Shown: positions 36,639 through 45,121 of the stretch, piece by piece
How the letters are laid out: each line of letters opens with the position of its first letter
Numbering within the stretch: the stretch's first letter is position 1
Origin: JAJDFU01 sp964595955
GTDB lineage: Bacteria > Bacteroidota > Bacteroidia > Chitinophagales > Saprospiraceae
Assembly: GCA_964595955.1 (NCBI GenBank)
Contig: CAZQSF010000007.1
Span: 1-64,000 of the forward strand
DNA: 64,000 bases
Direction: 5' to 3'
Notes under the pieces: model-generated
The model's input: only the letters and a program-made list of their open reading frames with translations
The model's database searches: none
What the model was told of the DNA's origin: nothing
Made by a program: the position numbers and the translations under genes

Positions 36639-38132
36639 ATGGGCATAATCCAACGACAGGGCATCAAGCAGACCGTAGTCAACTATGCAGCCGCAGGGAT
36701 CGGTGCCTTGAGCATTTTGTTTGTGTATCCCCTGGAGGAGGCGCGGTACGGCCTGTTTTTATTTCTGTACAGTACGGCCAACTTCTTCGTGCCTTTCGCC
36801 TCGCTGGGCCTGGGAGCCGTGGCCATCCGCTACTTTCCCTCCTTCCGCGATGCCTCAAGCGGGCACCGGGGCTTTCTGGGCTTTCTGCTCAGCCTGGCTT
36901 TGGTCTTTTTTTGCCTGTTCGCCCTGCTGGTTCTGTTGTTCAAAGGGGCGCTGCTCAACGCGCTCCAGGGGCTTCAGTTTCCCAATGCCCAACTGATCGA
37001 CACCTACCTTCCCGCCATTCTCCTTTTCACTTTTATGCTGTTGCTGTATGGCCTGCTGGCCAATTACACCAGCAACTTTCACCGCATCGTGGTGCCGGGT
37101 ATTTTTAAAAACCTGTGGCCAAAAATAGCACTTCCCGTCCTTATCCTTTTATCCTGGGCCGGTTTTCTGAGCCTGCAAGCTTACATAGCCGGTCTTTTGA
37201 TCATGCAGGCGCTCATCGTCGTCGGCATGTTCTGGTACCTGGGGTACCTGGGCGAACTCCGGCTCTCGCGGCCCCGGCAAATCTGGCGTTCGGGCAAACT
37301 GCGCGAAATGGGCCACTACGGCCTGTACGGCATGCTGGGACAGGTGGGCAGCATCTTCGCCTTCCAGCTGGATCACATCATGATCTCCACCCTGACCAAC
37401 CTGTCCAATACCGGGATCTACGGTATCGCTCAGTTTATCGGCAATGCCATCGAAATGCCTACGCGCTCCATTTACGCCATTGCCAGCCCGATTATTGCCA
37501 AGGCCTGGGAAGCGGACAACCTGAAGGAGATTGCTCATATCTATAAGCGTTCTTCCATCAATTTGCTCATCTTCGGACTGTTCGTCTTCGCCCTTCTCCT
37601 ATTGAACCTGGACGACCTGTTCCGGCTCACCGCCAAATACGAAACCCTGAAGGCGGCCAGTTGGGTGGTAGTTTTCATCGGGCTGGGCAAATTGGTGGAT
37701 ATGGCCTTCAGCGTGAACGGCCAGATCATTGCCTTTTCGCGCTTTTATCGCTTTAACCTCTACGCTGTCCTGGGCTTAGGGGTGATCAATGTCGTGCTCA
37801 ACTACCTGTTCATTCCCCGGCTGGGGATACAAGGCGCAGCGCTGGCGTCCTTTATTGCCATTACGAGCTTCAACCTGCTGCGGGCTGCTTTTTTGTGGTG
37901 GCGCCTGAGGCTGCATCCCTTTTCCGGGCACACTCTGGTGCTGATCGGGCTGGCCGGGCTGGCTGGCGGGCTGGTATACTGGATCCCCTTCACCGGGCAC
38001 CCCCTCCTCAACATTGCATTGCGCAGCGGCCTTCTGGCTTTGCTTTTCTTCCCGCCGGTGCTTTACTTGCGCTTGTCGCCGGAGGTCAACCAGCTCCTGC
38101 TGAATTGGTGGAAAAAGCGAAAAAGCGATTAG
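36639..38132 (+). CDS. Oligosaccharide flippase (Wzx/MATE-like)
   Basis: A 497-residue polytopic protein with about 14 hydrophobic segments and the Polysacc_synt layout, with GIIQRQGIKQTVVNYAAAG at the N terminus. Such proteins move undecaprenyl-linked oligosaccharides across the inner membrane. It diverges from the pse operon, which makes a nonulosonic acid-containing glycan a likely cargo (inference). Its TAG stop is also the first part of the inverted repeat at 38130-38294. No polymerase (Wzy) or chain-length gene is visible in the window. Confidence 0.9.
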   Translation: MGIIQRQGIKQTVVNYAAAGIGALSILFVYPLEEARYGLFLFLYSTANFFVPFASLGLGAVAIRYFPSFRDASSGHRGFLGFLLSLALVFFCLFALLVLLFKGALLNALQGLQFPNAQLIDTYLPAILLFTFMLLLYGLLANYTSNFHRIVVPGIFKNLWPKIALPVLILLSWAGFLSLQAYIAGLLIMQALIVVGMFWYLGYLGELRLSRPRQIWRSGKLREMGHYGLYGMLGQVGSIFAFQLDHIMISTLTNLSNTGIYGIAQFIGNAIEMPTRSIYAIASPIIAKAWEADNLKEIAHIYKRSSINLLIFGLFVFALLLLNLDDLFRLTAKYETLKAASWVVVFIGLGKLVDMAFSVNGQIIAFSRFYRFNLYAVLGLGVINVVLNYLFIPRLGIQGAALASFIAITSFNLLRAAFLWWRLRLHPFSGHTLVLIGLAGLAGGLVYWIPFTGHPLLNIALRSGLLALLFFPPVLYLRLSPEVNQLLLNWWKKRKSD

Positions 38133-38294
38133 AAGCCATCTCAAAAATGTTTTTGATGGCGAAAATGAGAGATTTTGGTACCAGATGAGGCGCAAAAACG
38201 GAGCATAGCCCCAGCTACGTGACGCTTTTTGTAACGAAATCTGGTGCCAAAAGATCCGTTTGCAGGCCAAAGGATATTATTGAGATGGCTTCTA
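38130..38294. repeat. Complex palindromic element filling a convergent gap
   Basis: The outer arms 38130-38144 and 38280-38294 are perfect 15-base complements, with the left arm containing the flippase stop codon. Inner arms 38172-38186 and 38239-38252 pair with one mismatch. A tip hairpin (TAGC-CCCA-GCTA) lies at 38206-38217. The element fills nearly all of the gap to the convergent TapB-like gene, whose stop is at 38301. It could be a dispersed repeat of REP or MITE type, or a bidirectional 3'-end structure. Confidence 0.82.
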
Positions 38295-38300
38295 GTACGG

Positions 38301-38996
38301 TCAGGGTTTTTCGAAACCCGTAAGCAGCTGGCGATTCGCCAGTTTTCCCTTTTTGTCGTAGGTCTCGGATTTTACCATGCCCACTCCCTTGGCATACCAC
38401 TGGGCCTGGGTGAATTCGCGGGTACCCATGGTCTTGGTCTTGAAGTTGGAGGTGATTTTGAGGCAATCGAAGGTCCCCGCCGGGGTGGTCACGCTTTCCT
38501 GAGCCTCCACTTTTCGTTCGGTGACCTCAAAATTGAACTTCATCAGGCTCACTCCACTCATCGAAGGAGTAATGGTACTGGAAGCATCGGGCAAGCTCTG
38601 CCCTACCTCCATATCGTGCGGGAACTCGAGCGCATCGCCCTCGACGGTCACCTCCATTTCCTGGAATGCGCCCGACATGTCGGGCGACAACAGGTCACTC
38701 ACGTTCATTTGCAGTACGTTCTCCCGGCAAAGAACCTCGAAGGTATTGTCCATGGCTTCTTTACCCTTCTTGTCGCGCATCTTCATCTGAAAGACAGCCC
38801 TCGAGCCCCCATCCGCCAAGGATTCGATTTCCCGGATGTATTGGGTGGAGGAGCCCTCTTCCCGTTCTTTTTTGTCGTAGTAGGTATAGGTGAGCTTGGT
38901 GCCCTCCTCGAATGCCATGAAGGCATCGCAGGTCTGGGCGCCTGAGAACAGGGGAAACCCTATTGCCAGGAGGAATACAATCAGCTGGAGTTTCAT
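38301..38996 (-). CDS. Secreted TapB/DUF3108-like protein
   Basis: A 231-residue protein with a signal peptide cleaved near FSGAQ (residue 21). The mature protein is beta-rich: it starts CDAFMAFEEGTKLTYTYYDKK and ends with a block AQWYAKGVGMVKSETYDKKG. This tail, preceded by TPAGTFDCLKITSNF, resembles the TapB/DUF3108 group of periplasmic beta-barrel-like proteins, whose function is unclear. The match is by pattern only. It is convergent with the flippase across a palindromic element and divergent from the M28 peptidase (146 bases between starts). Confidence 0.75.
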   Translation of the reverse strand: MKLQLIVFLLAIGFPLFSGAQTCDAFMAFEEGTKLTYTYYDKKEREEGSSTQYIREIESLADGGSRAVFQMKMRDKKGKEAMDNTFEVLCRENVLQMNVSDLLSPDMSGAFQEMEVTVEGDALEFPHDMEVGQSLPDASSTITPSMSGVSLMKFNFEVTERKVEAQESVTTPAGTFDCLKITSNFKTKTMGTREFTQAQWYAKGVGMVKSETYDKKGKLANRQLLTGFEKP

Positions 38997-39142
38997 GCGT
39001 ATCGGTTTTGTGCAAGGTTACAAAATGAAGGCCAATCCACCCAATGCAAGAGTGCCCTCGGCCTGCGTCCCGGACAAGGCCGCAACAAACGTATTCGTAT
39101 CTTGTTAGTCGATTTATCCCTATAATCGATCTCAAAAAGCAC

Positions 39143-40888
39143 ATGAAGCCTATTTACCTTCTCCTTTTCATACTTTCCTACGGAATCGGACAGGCACAAT
39201 CTGCCAATATCACACTCACCAAGCCCGAAGTGGATGCCGTTCTGCGAGGCAATTTCGATCCGGAAGATTATGCCCCTACCAGCCTCATCGAACATCCCGA
39301 GGAGGTCGTAGATTTTCTCCGGCAGAACATATCGGCGGACTCTCTGCGCCGATACCTGGACATCATGGGCGGTTTTGGTAGTCGAAATACGGGCTCCGAC
39401 ACGGCCAGCACAACCTTTGGCATAGGCGCGGCCCGGCGCTGGGGCTACCAAAAGTTCGAGGAGTTCAGCGCAGCCAACGAAAACCGTTTGTTGGTCAGTT
39501 ATTTGCAGTTCGATCGCTTTGTATGCGGAGCTACCCAGCATCGCAATGTACTGGCCGTATTGCCGGGGGTAGGCCCCAAAGCCGGGGAGGTCGTCCTGGT
39601 GGAAGGTCACCTAGACAGTCGCTGTGCCGACCGGTGTGATACCGACTGCAATGCTGAAGGCATTGAAGACAATGCGAGCGGCAGCGCTCTGGTTTTGGAA
39701 CTGGCCCGGGTCATGGCGCCGCTGGCTTTTAATCGCACGCTCGTTTTTTTGCTCACCACAGGCGAAGAACAAGGGCTGATCGGTGCTGAGGCTTTCGCCG
39801 ATTACTGCGTTCAGGAAAGCGTAGCGCTTCAGGCCGTATTCAATAACGATATTGTAGGTGGTACCATTTGCGGAACCACTGCCTCGCCGCCGGGTTGCCC
39901 GGGCTTGAACCACGTGGATAGCATCAACGTGCGAATCTACTCATCCGGCACCACCACGCCCAACAAACAGCTGGCTCGATTCACAAGCCTGCAATACCGG
40001 GAGATGGCCGCCCCCTTGCTCCCGGTCGCCAACGTCATCAATATCATGACGCCCGAGGACCGCAGCGGCCGAGGGGGCGATCACATTCCCTTTCGAGAGC
40101 GGGGCTTCCCCGCTATACGCTTCACCGCTGCCAACGAGCACGGCGACGGCAACCCCAGTCAGGACGGCTACGACGACCGACAACACACTGTGGAAGACAT
40201 CTTGGGCGTGGACACTGACGGCGACCAGGTCATCGACAGCTTTTTCATCGACTTCAATTACCTGGCGCGCAATACGCTCATCAATGGCAATGCCATCGCC
40301 ATGGCGGCCGCCGGGCCGGTGGCTCCCTACGACCTGACGGTAGAAGAACTGGGTAACGAGCTGGTTGTCAGCTTTCAGGATAGTGTGGGGTATGGCAACT
40401 ATCGCCTCTTTATACGCACCAACGACGGCGACCTCGATATAGATTCCTCCCTTGCACTGAACACCACAAGCGATACCCTTCGCCTGCCCGGCGTAGAGGT
40501 GTATTATTTCTCAGCCTGTGCCGTAGACTCCAACGGGATCGAAAGCCTCTTCACCGAAGAGCGGCAGAAGATCGTGTTCACCAGCACCGAAGAGATCCTG
40601 ATGCAGCAAAGAGGATTTGAGCTGTTGCAAAACCGGCCGAACCCCTTTGATGAGGCCACAACCATAGGCGTTTACCTTCACGAGCCCCTACCCTACCGCG
40701 AGGCTTTCATCGAGGTCAGCGACCTGCAAGGCCGCCGTCTGGCCTGGCTGCCCATCGAGCTGAAGCCCGGCATCAACGAAGTGCTATACGATTATCAAAG
40801 CCACAGCTATCAACCGGGCACCTACGCCTACAGCCTGTGGGTGGACGGCAAGCGGCTGGCCACAAAACGAATGATCTATGCCTACTGA
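39143..40888 (+). CDS. M28 family zinc peptidase with T9SS sorting tail
   Basis: A 581-residue secreted metallopeptidase, probably an aminopeptidase. A signal peptide ends near GIGQAQ (residue 19). The M28 zinc site is visible: His156 (EGHLDSRC), Asp176 (EDNASGS), Glu208-Glu209 (TTGEEQG), Asp236 (NNDIVG) and a His in QHTVED near 347. A fibronectin III-like segment (about 395-490) follows. The C terminus (about 498-581, FELLQNRPNPF onward) is a type A T9SS sorting domain, so the enzyme should be exported across the outer membrane and anchored or released. The start at 39143 is set by the signal peptide. Substrates are probably peptides in the medium. Confidence 0.92.
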   Translation: MKPIYLLLFILSYGIGQAQSANITLTKPEVDAVLRGNFDPEDYAPTSLIEHPEEVVDFLRQNISADSLRRYLDIMGGFGSRNTGSDTASTTFGIGAARRWGYQKFEEFSAANENRLLVSYLQFDRFVCGATQHRNVLAVLPGVGPKAGEVVLVEGHLDSRCADRCDTDCNAEGIEDNASGSALVLELARVMAPLAFNRTLVFLLTTGEEQGLIGAEAFADYCVQESVALQAVFNNDIVGGTICGTTASPPGCPGLNHVDSINVRIYSSGTTTPNKQLARFTSLQYREMAAPLLPVANVINIMTPEDRSGRGGDHIPFRERGFPAIRFTAANEHGDGNPSQDGYDDRQHTVEDILGVDTDGDQVIDSFFIDFNYLARNTLINGNAIAMAAAGPVAPYDLTVEELGNELVVSFQDSVGYGNYRLFIRTNDGDLDIDSSLALNTTSDTLRLPGVEVYYFSACAVDSNGIESLFTEERQKIVFTSTEEILMQQRGFELLQNRPNPFDEATTIGVYLHEPLPYREAFIEVSDLQGRRLAWLPIELKPGINEVLYDYQSHSYQPGTYAYSLWVDGKRLATKRMIYAY

Positions 40889-40975
40889 GGAAAGCGGGGA
40901 GGTGTCGGCCAGGGAACATTTGATCCGCCTTGGAGCAACCCTGTCACAGGTAGCGCCGTTTTCCGAATAAAACGC

Positions 40976-41689
40976 ATGAAATCCCTCTCCCTTAGCTGGT
41001 TTCTCGGCCTCTTCCTTTTCGGCACGATGCAACCCACCCAGGCACAAGTCCGGCACGATGCCTGGGACGCCCTTCTCCAAAAACACGTGGACGATCGCGG
41101 AGGAGTGGACTACAAGGGCTTCCTGGCCGATGAGGCCAGACTCGACGCCTACCTCAAAACGCTGAGCGAAAACCCCGTTCAGCCCTCCTGGCCGAAGGCA
41201 CAGCAACTGGCCTATTGGATCAATGCTTACAACGCATTCACTGTGAAGCTAATCCTGAATCACTACCCGGTCGCAAGCATACGAGACATTCACGACGGCA
41301 ACCCCTGGGATGTGAGCTGGATCAAGCTGGGTGGGGCCAAATATTCGCTCAATCAGATCGAGCACCGCATCATACGGCCGCAGTTCAAGGATGCGCGCAT
41401 TCACTTCGCAGTCAACTGCGCTGCCCGTTCCTGCCCCCCCCTGCTCAACAAGGCCTACAATCCCCTGGTCCTGGAGAATCAGTTGCAAAACCAAACCCGA
41501 AACTTCATCAATCATTCCTCCTACAATAGCCTGGATGAAGAGCCGGCCAAGGTTTCCAAAATCTTCGAATGGTACGCAGAGGATTTCGGCGACCTGAAAA
41601 CGTTTTTGAACCGCTACGCCAAGGCGTCTATCCCCGCTGAAGCTGAAATCCGGTTTCGAAACTACGATTGGGTCCTGAATACCCAGTAG
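40976..41689 (+). CDS. DUF547 domain protein
   Basis: A 237-residue protein with a signal peptide (cleaved near TQAQV, residue 24) followed by one DUF547 domain. Typical blocks are GVDYKGFLADEARLDAYL, LAYWINAYNAFTVKLIL near residue 77, and HFAVNCAARSCPPLLNKAYN near 142, with conserved cysteines. The family is widespread and its activity is unknown. A papain-like relation has been suggested from the conserved Cys and His, but it is not established. It follows the M28 peptidase by 87 bases and precedes the rRNA methyltransferase by 36, and may be cotranscribed with either. Confidence 0.9.
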   Translation: MKSLSLSWFLGLFLFGTMQPTQAQVRHDAWDALLQKHVDDRGGVDYKGFLADEARLDAYLKTLSENPVQPSWPKAQQLAYWINAYNAFTVKLILNHYPVASIRDIHDGNPWDVSWIKLGGAKYSLNQIEHRIIRPQFKDARIHFAVNCAARSCPPLLNKAYNPLVLENQLQNQTRNFINHSSYNSLDEEPAKVSKIFEWYAEDFGDLKTFLNRYAKASIPAEAEIRFRNYDWVLNTQ

Positions 41690-41704
41690 ACTGACCCAAT
41701 CGTC

Positions 41705-41712
41705 TATTTTTG
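41705..41712 (+). promoter_or_regulatory. Candidate -7 element (TATTTTTG) for the RsmF-like gene
   Basis: An exact TAnnTTTG match 14 bases before the ATG at 41726, implying a very short leader. The upstream TTG is too far away to be a normal -33 box. Confidence 0.35.
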
Positions 41713-41725
41713 CCAAAAATCCGGC

Positions 41726-43069
41726 ATGGCTGATTCGATCCCCGGGGGATTCCGGAACCAAATGGAAGCCCAGCTGGGCCGGGAAAGTGAAGACTTTTTC
41801 CGCGCTCTTTCCCGACCCGCTCCCGTAAGTGTACGCTTGCATCCTTTAAAGAAGATTCAACTGGAAGAAATTTCTGGCGGAGTAAAATGGTATGCCGGCG
41901 GAAAGTATTTGACCCATCGCCCGGTTTTTACTCTTGATCCCGCTTTTCACGCGGGGGCCTATTATCCGCAGGAGGCTTCAAGCATGCTGATTGGGACGGC
42001 ACTCCAACAGCTCATGCCTTCCGCCCCCTTGCTGGCCCTCGACCTGGCCGCAGCGCCCGGCGGCAAAAGCACTCTGTTGGCCGAGCTGCTTCCTTCCGGA
42101 AGCCTGCTGGTAGCCAATGAGGTCATCCGGACTCGCTATCAGCAGCTTAGATACAATCTCCTGAAGTGGGGGTACCCACAGGTGATTACCAGCAATCACG
42201 ACCCCCGTGACTTCCGGGAACTGACGGGCTTCTTCGATCTCCTTCTGCTGGATGCACCCTGCAGCGGAGAGGGCTTGTTTCGGAAAACCCCGGAGGCTAG
42301 GGCCGAATGGTCGCTTGACCAGGTTCGGCATTGCAGCCTTCGCCAGCGGCGGATTTTAGAGGACGCCCTTCCCCTGCTCAAACCCGGTGGCATTCTTTTG
42401 TACAGCACCTGCACGTACAATGCTGAAGAGAACCGGAATCAAGTCGATTGGATGCAAGGGCTCGGCATGGCGCTTTGTCCGCTAAGGTTCAAACCGGAAT
42501 GGGGAATCGCAGATACGGGAAAAGGCTACCAATGCTACCCTCACCGCCTGGCCGGGGAAGGGTTCTTTCTGGCGGCCCTACGAAAAGGTGACGGACCGTC
42601 TTCCCCGACCTACGAAGCCCACGGCCGGTACCAAAGGATGGAGCGCAAGGAGGAGGGTTTGCTAAAGGCGTGGCTGGATGAACGGATCGAATGGGCCGGA
42701 TACACCGGCGCGAAAGGGCAATTTTATGCTCTTCCCCGGGCTTGTGCTGCCCCGGCTGAAAACGTGCTGAGCCGGCTCAGGCGCAGCCAGCCATTGCTCG
42801 AATTGGGCCGGCGCAAAGGCAAGCAACTCATCCCAGCCGCCGGCCTGGCGCTGAGCTTATTTGCATCGCCGGCTGTTGAGAAGGTAGCCCTATCTCGCAG
42901 GGATGCATTGCGATTCCTGAAAAAAGAACTCAATCATTTACCCGAGCCTCATTTGGGCTGGGGGTTAGCTACTTACGGGGGGTTGGGCCTGGGATGGTTC
43001 AAGGGACTGCCAATGCGAATCAACAACTACTACCCTACCGCCTGGCGCATTCGCATGAACCTGGATTAG
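41726..43069 (+). CDS. RsmF-like 16S rRNA (cytosine-C5) methyltransferase
   Basis: A 447-residue NOL1/NOP2/Sun-family RNA m5C methyltransferase. The SAM-binding motif is DLAAAPGGKSTLLAELL. The two catalytic cysteines are Cys179 in DAPCSGEG and Cys229 in STCTYNAEEN. The C-terminal third has the PUA-like region of RsmF enzymes and ends NNYYPTAWRIRMN. Overall length and order match RsmF (YebU), which modifies 16S rRNA, so this is preferred over RsmB. Its stop overlaps the stop of the convergent Crp/Fnr gene by four bases. Confidence 0.92.
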   Translation: MADSIPGGFRNQMEAQLGRESEDFFRALSRPAPVSVRLHPLKKIQLEEISGGVKWYAGGKYLTHRPVFTLDPAFHAGAYYPQEASSMLIGTALQQLMPSAPLLALDLAAAPGGKSTLLAELLPSGSLLVANEVIRTRYQQLRYNLLKWGYPQVITSNHDPRDFRELTGFFDLLLLDAPCSGEGLFRKTPEARAEWSLDQVRHCSLRQRRILEDALPLLKPGGILLYSTCTYNAEENRNQVDWMQGLGMALCPLRFKPEWGIADTGKGYQCYPHRLAGEGFFLAALRKGDGPSSPTYEAHGRYQRMERKEEGLLKAWLDERIEWAGYTGAKGQFYALPRACAAPAENVLSRLRRSQPLLELGRRKGKQLIPAAGLALSLFASPAVEKVALSRRDALRFLKKELNHLPEPHLGWGLATYGGLGLGWFKGLPMRINNYYPTAWRIRMNLD

Positions 43070-43746
43070 GCCAACTTGTTGATATCGCGCACCAGAATTC
43101 GGCCCCGATTGAAATAAATCAGATCCGATTTGCGCAATTCGTTGAGTACCAGGGTAACGGTCTGGCGCGAAGTGCAGGTGATATTGGCGATATCCTGGTG
43201 GGTCAGACTGTGCTTGAGCAACATTTCGTAGCCCACCCGACGCCCTCGCTGTTCAATGGCATCTTTAATGAATTCGATTATGCGGGCCCGCGCGTCTTTG
43301 AAAATAACGGCTTCCAGTTTGGTTTCCGCTTTCAGCAAGCGGTTGCCCAGGGTGTTCATGACCAGCGTGCAGAGGTCGAAATTCTCCTGCATCAGGGCTT
43401 TCAGTTCCAAGACCGGGATCGCATAAACCTGAACGCCTTCCTTGAGAGCCTGGGCGAAGTCCTTGCGGTGCGTCTCGCCGATGAGGCTCAACTCCCCAAA
43501 CATGGATTTGGGGTAAATCAACCGCTTAATAACCTCCTTCCCTTCTTGGTTGTGTTTGCTGATTTTCACGGTCCCTTTCTGCAAAAAATACACGGCAGTG
43601 GCGGCATCCCCCTCCTGATAAATACTGTGGTATTTAGGTCGGGAAAGAAATTCCATACTGCTCGCCAGCCTTGCCTTTTCATCGTTGGAAAGGCAATCGA
43701 AAAGGGAAAAATCATCGAGGAATGTCGTGTTGATCTTGGCTACCAT
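43066..43746 (-). CDS. Crp/Fnr family transcriptional regulator
   Basis: A 226-residue regulator with an N-terminal cyclic-nucleotide-binding-like beta barrel (about 20-135, with YQEGDAATAVYFLQKGTVKI) and a C-terminal winged helix-turn-helix (about 160-220, HQDIANITCTSRQTVTLVLN). The ligand residues of Crp are not clearly conserved (FGELSLIGETHRKD in the phosphate-binding cassette), and there is no N-terminal Fnr-type cysteine cluster, so the signal is unknown. It is monocistronic, with 346 gene-free bases upstream and a convergent overlap with the methyltransferase downstream. Confidence 0.93.
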   Translation of the reverse strand: MVAKINTTFLDDFSLFDCLSNDEKARLASSMEFLSRPKYHSIYQEGDAATAVYFLQKGTVKISKHNQEGKEVIKRLIYPKSMFGELSLIGETHRKDFAQALKEGVQVYAIPVLELKALMQENFDLCTLVMNTLGNRLLKAETKLEAVIFKDARARIIEFIKDAIEQRGRRVGYEMLLKHSLTHQDIANITCTSRQTVTLVLNELRKSDLIYFNRGRILVRDINKLA

Positions 43747-44092
43747 AATTCCAGTAATTCATAATCTTTAGTACGCAGCCAACTAAACCCTTGGCGTGTT
43801 GGTGGTGTCTTTCGGTACGGTCCTGCGTTGTTCTTTCGGTCGTACCGTTTATTTCATCCTCCTGGGCCACATGCTCACACCCAGGCATCAAACACTCAGG
43901 TGACCGAACGTCAGCGGGCAAGCAAAAAAGGGCATTTGGTTTTTCGGGCAAGGGGATTGGCGGTGGTTCCGATTTGGCGGCTGGAGATCAGCCCCCAATT
44001 TTCCCCTGTGCGTGTATAAGGAAGACACGGAAAAGCAGTCCGGCACCCATGCCGGGGAAAAAAAATTTTGAGATCGACAGGATGAAAAAGTG
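43747..44092. other. Gene-free region between crp-like and DUF4249 genes
   Basis: 346 bases without a credible gene. Upstream of the Crp/Fnr gene I see no TAnnTTTG element. There is an interrupted inverted repeat CGGTACG (43814-43820) / CGTACCG (43841-43847) and, at the right end, a hairpin that may terminate the DUF4249 transcript. Short open frames here have no protein-like character. Confidence 0.6.
44040..44055 (-). terminator. Possible terminator after the DUF4249 gene
   Basis: CCGGC (44040-44044) and GCCGG (44051-44055) form a hairpin 38 bases downstream of the DUF4249 stop. On the minus strand it is followed by ACTGCTTTTCC, a weak U-tract. A second inverted repeat, CGTGT/ACACG, lies about 15 bases further on. 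Confidence 0.4.
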
Positions 44093-45031
44093 CTAGTTCC
44101 CGATCAGCAAGGAATCTTTAGAGGTGGAGAACCCCGCGAAAATGCCATGCCCGTTTTGAATATTGTTGTAGACGAGTACGGGTTCCTGCAGGGGGCGGTC
44201 CTCCTGTTCGCGCTGTTTGCTCAATGAGGAGTGAAACAAAAAGTACTCTTCGGATACCGAACGGAGTTCAATGAGTAAGGGTCCGAGTTCTTCCTCGTCT
44301 TTGTTCATCATAAATTCCACCGGAAACGACAGCTCGGCAAAAGTTCCGTCGAAGGGGGTATCTTCCAACAGGATCCCCCCGTCGTGATTCGCAATGATAT
44401 AATTGGTATTGAGTTCGGGTGAAAAAAAGATCCGGTAGGTGGGCAACTCGCCCAGCAGGGTGTCTCCGGCGGGGCTGGGTGCCAAGGGTCTGAACTGCTG
44501 GTATACGTTGAGATGATAGTAATTGGACTCGAAGGGGGGATCTTGAAACTCCACTTCAATATCGTAGGTATAGAAACGGCCTTCTTCGTCCTCGGTATAG
44601 TTAAGATTCTGCACCCCCACGTTTTCGAGATTTACCTGTTTGGGGATGGAACTGCTCGCCGTTACGGCGGCAAATCCTTCGGCCTCAACGCGCAGGGTGT
44701 ACGTTTGTCCTTCCTGGGGCATGAAGGTCGGGTGGGTGTAATAGGGCAGCAAATCCCCACCCTGTCTCATCGTAGCTACTTCCAGGCTCTCCAGCAAGGT
44801 GTCGGAGCGAAAAACGTCGCCCTGAGCTGTTGCTAAATACTCGGTCTCCACCTGGCCGATTACGGTTTGGCTTATGGATACAAAGACCTCGATGGGCGTA
44901 TTCGGGCTGAAATTGGATACGACGACCAGGCTGGGCTCGCCTTCAAACAGTTCCGGGTCGAAGGGGGCTTCACAGCTTACTGTAGCAATTAAAAAGACAA
45001 GAACACCTATCTTTTTCGGTGGAAGGTACAT
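44093..45031 (-). CDS. DUF4249 lipoprotein partner of a TonB receptor
   Basis: A 312-residue predicted lipoprotein: the signal sequence ends TVSCEAP with the lipobox Cys at residue 20. The mature protein begins PFDPELFEGEPSLVVVSNFSP, the typical opening of DUF4249, and is largely beta-strand. Genes of this family lie directly downstream of TonB-dependent receptors in Bacteroidota, so the protein is probably an outer-membrane accessory to the receptor upstream (90 bases away), in the place that SusD takes in sugar systems. Its ligand is unknown. Confidence 0.88.
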   Translation of the reverse strand: MYLPPKKIGVLVFLIATVSCEAPFDPELFEGEPSLVVVSNFSPNTPIEVFVSISQTVIGQVETEYLATAQGDVFRSDTLLESLEVATMRQGGDLLPYYTHPTFMPQEGQTYTLRVEAEGFAAVTASSSIPKQVNLENVGVQNLNYTEDEEGRFYTYDIEVEFQDPPFESNYYHLNVYQQFRPLAPSPAGDTLLGELPTYRIFFSPELNTNYIIANHDGGILLEDTPFDGTFAELSFPVEFMMNKDEEELGPLLIELRSVSEEYFLFHSSLSKQREQEDRPLQEPVLVYNNIQNGHGIFAGFSTSKDSLLIGN

Positions 45032-45121
45032 GTGCTTTTCATACCGATTTCGGGCAAAACCAAAAAGGCATTTACGCCTTCTCTGCCCAAAAAAATCTTT
45101 CCCTGCTTCTAAAGATACGAA

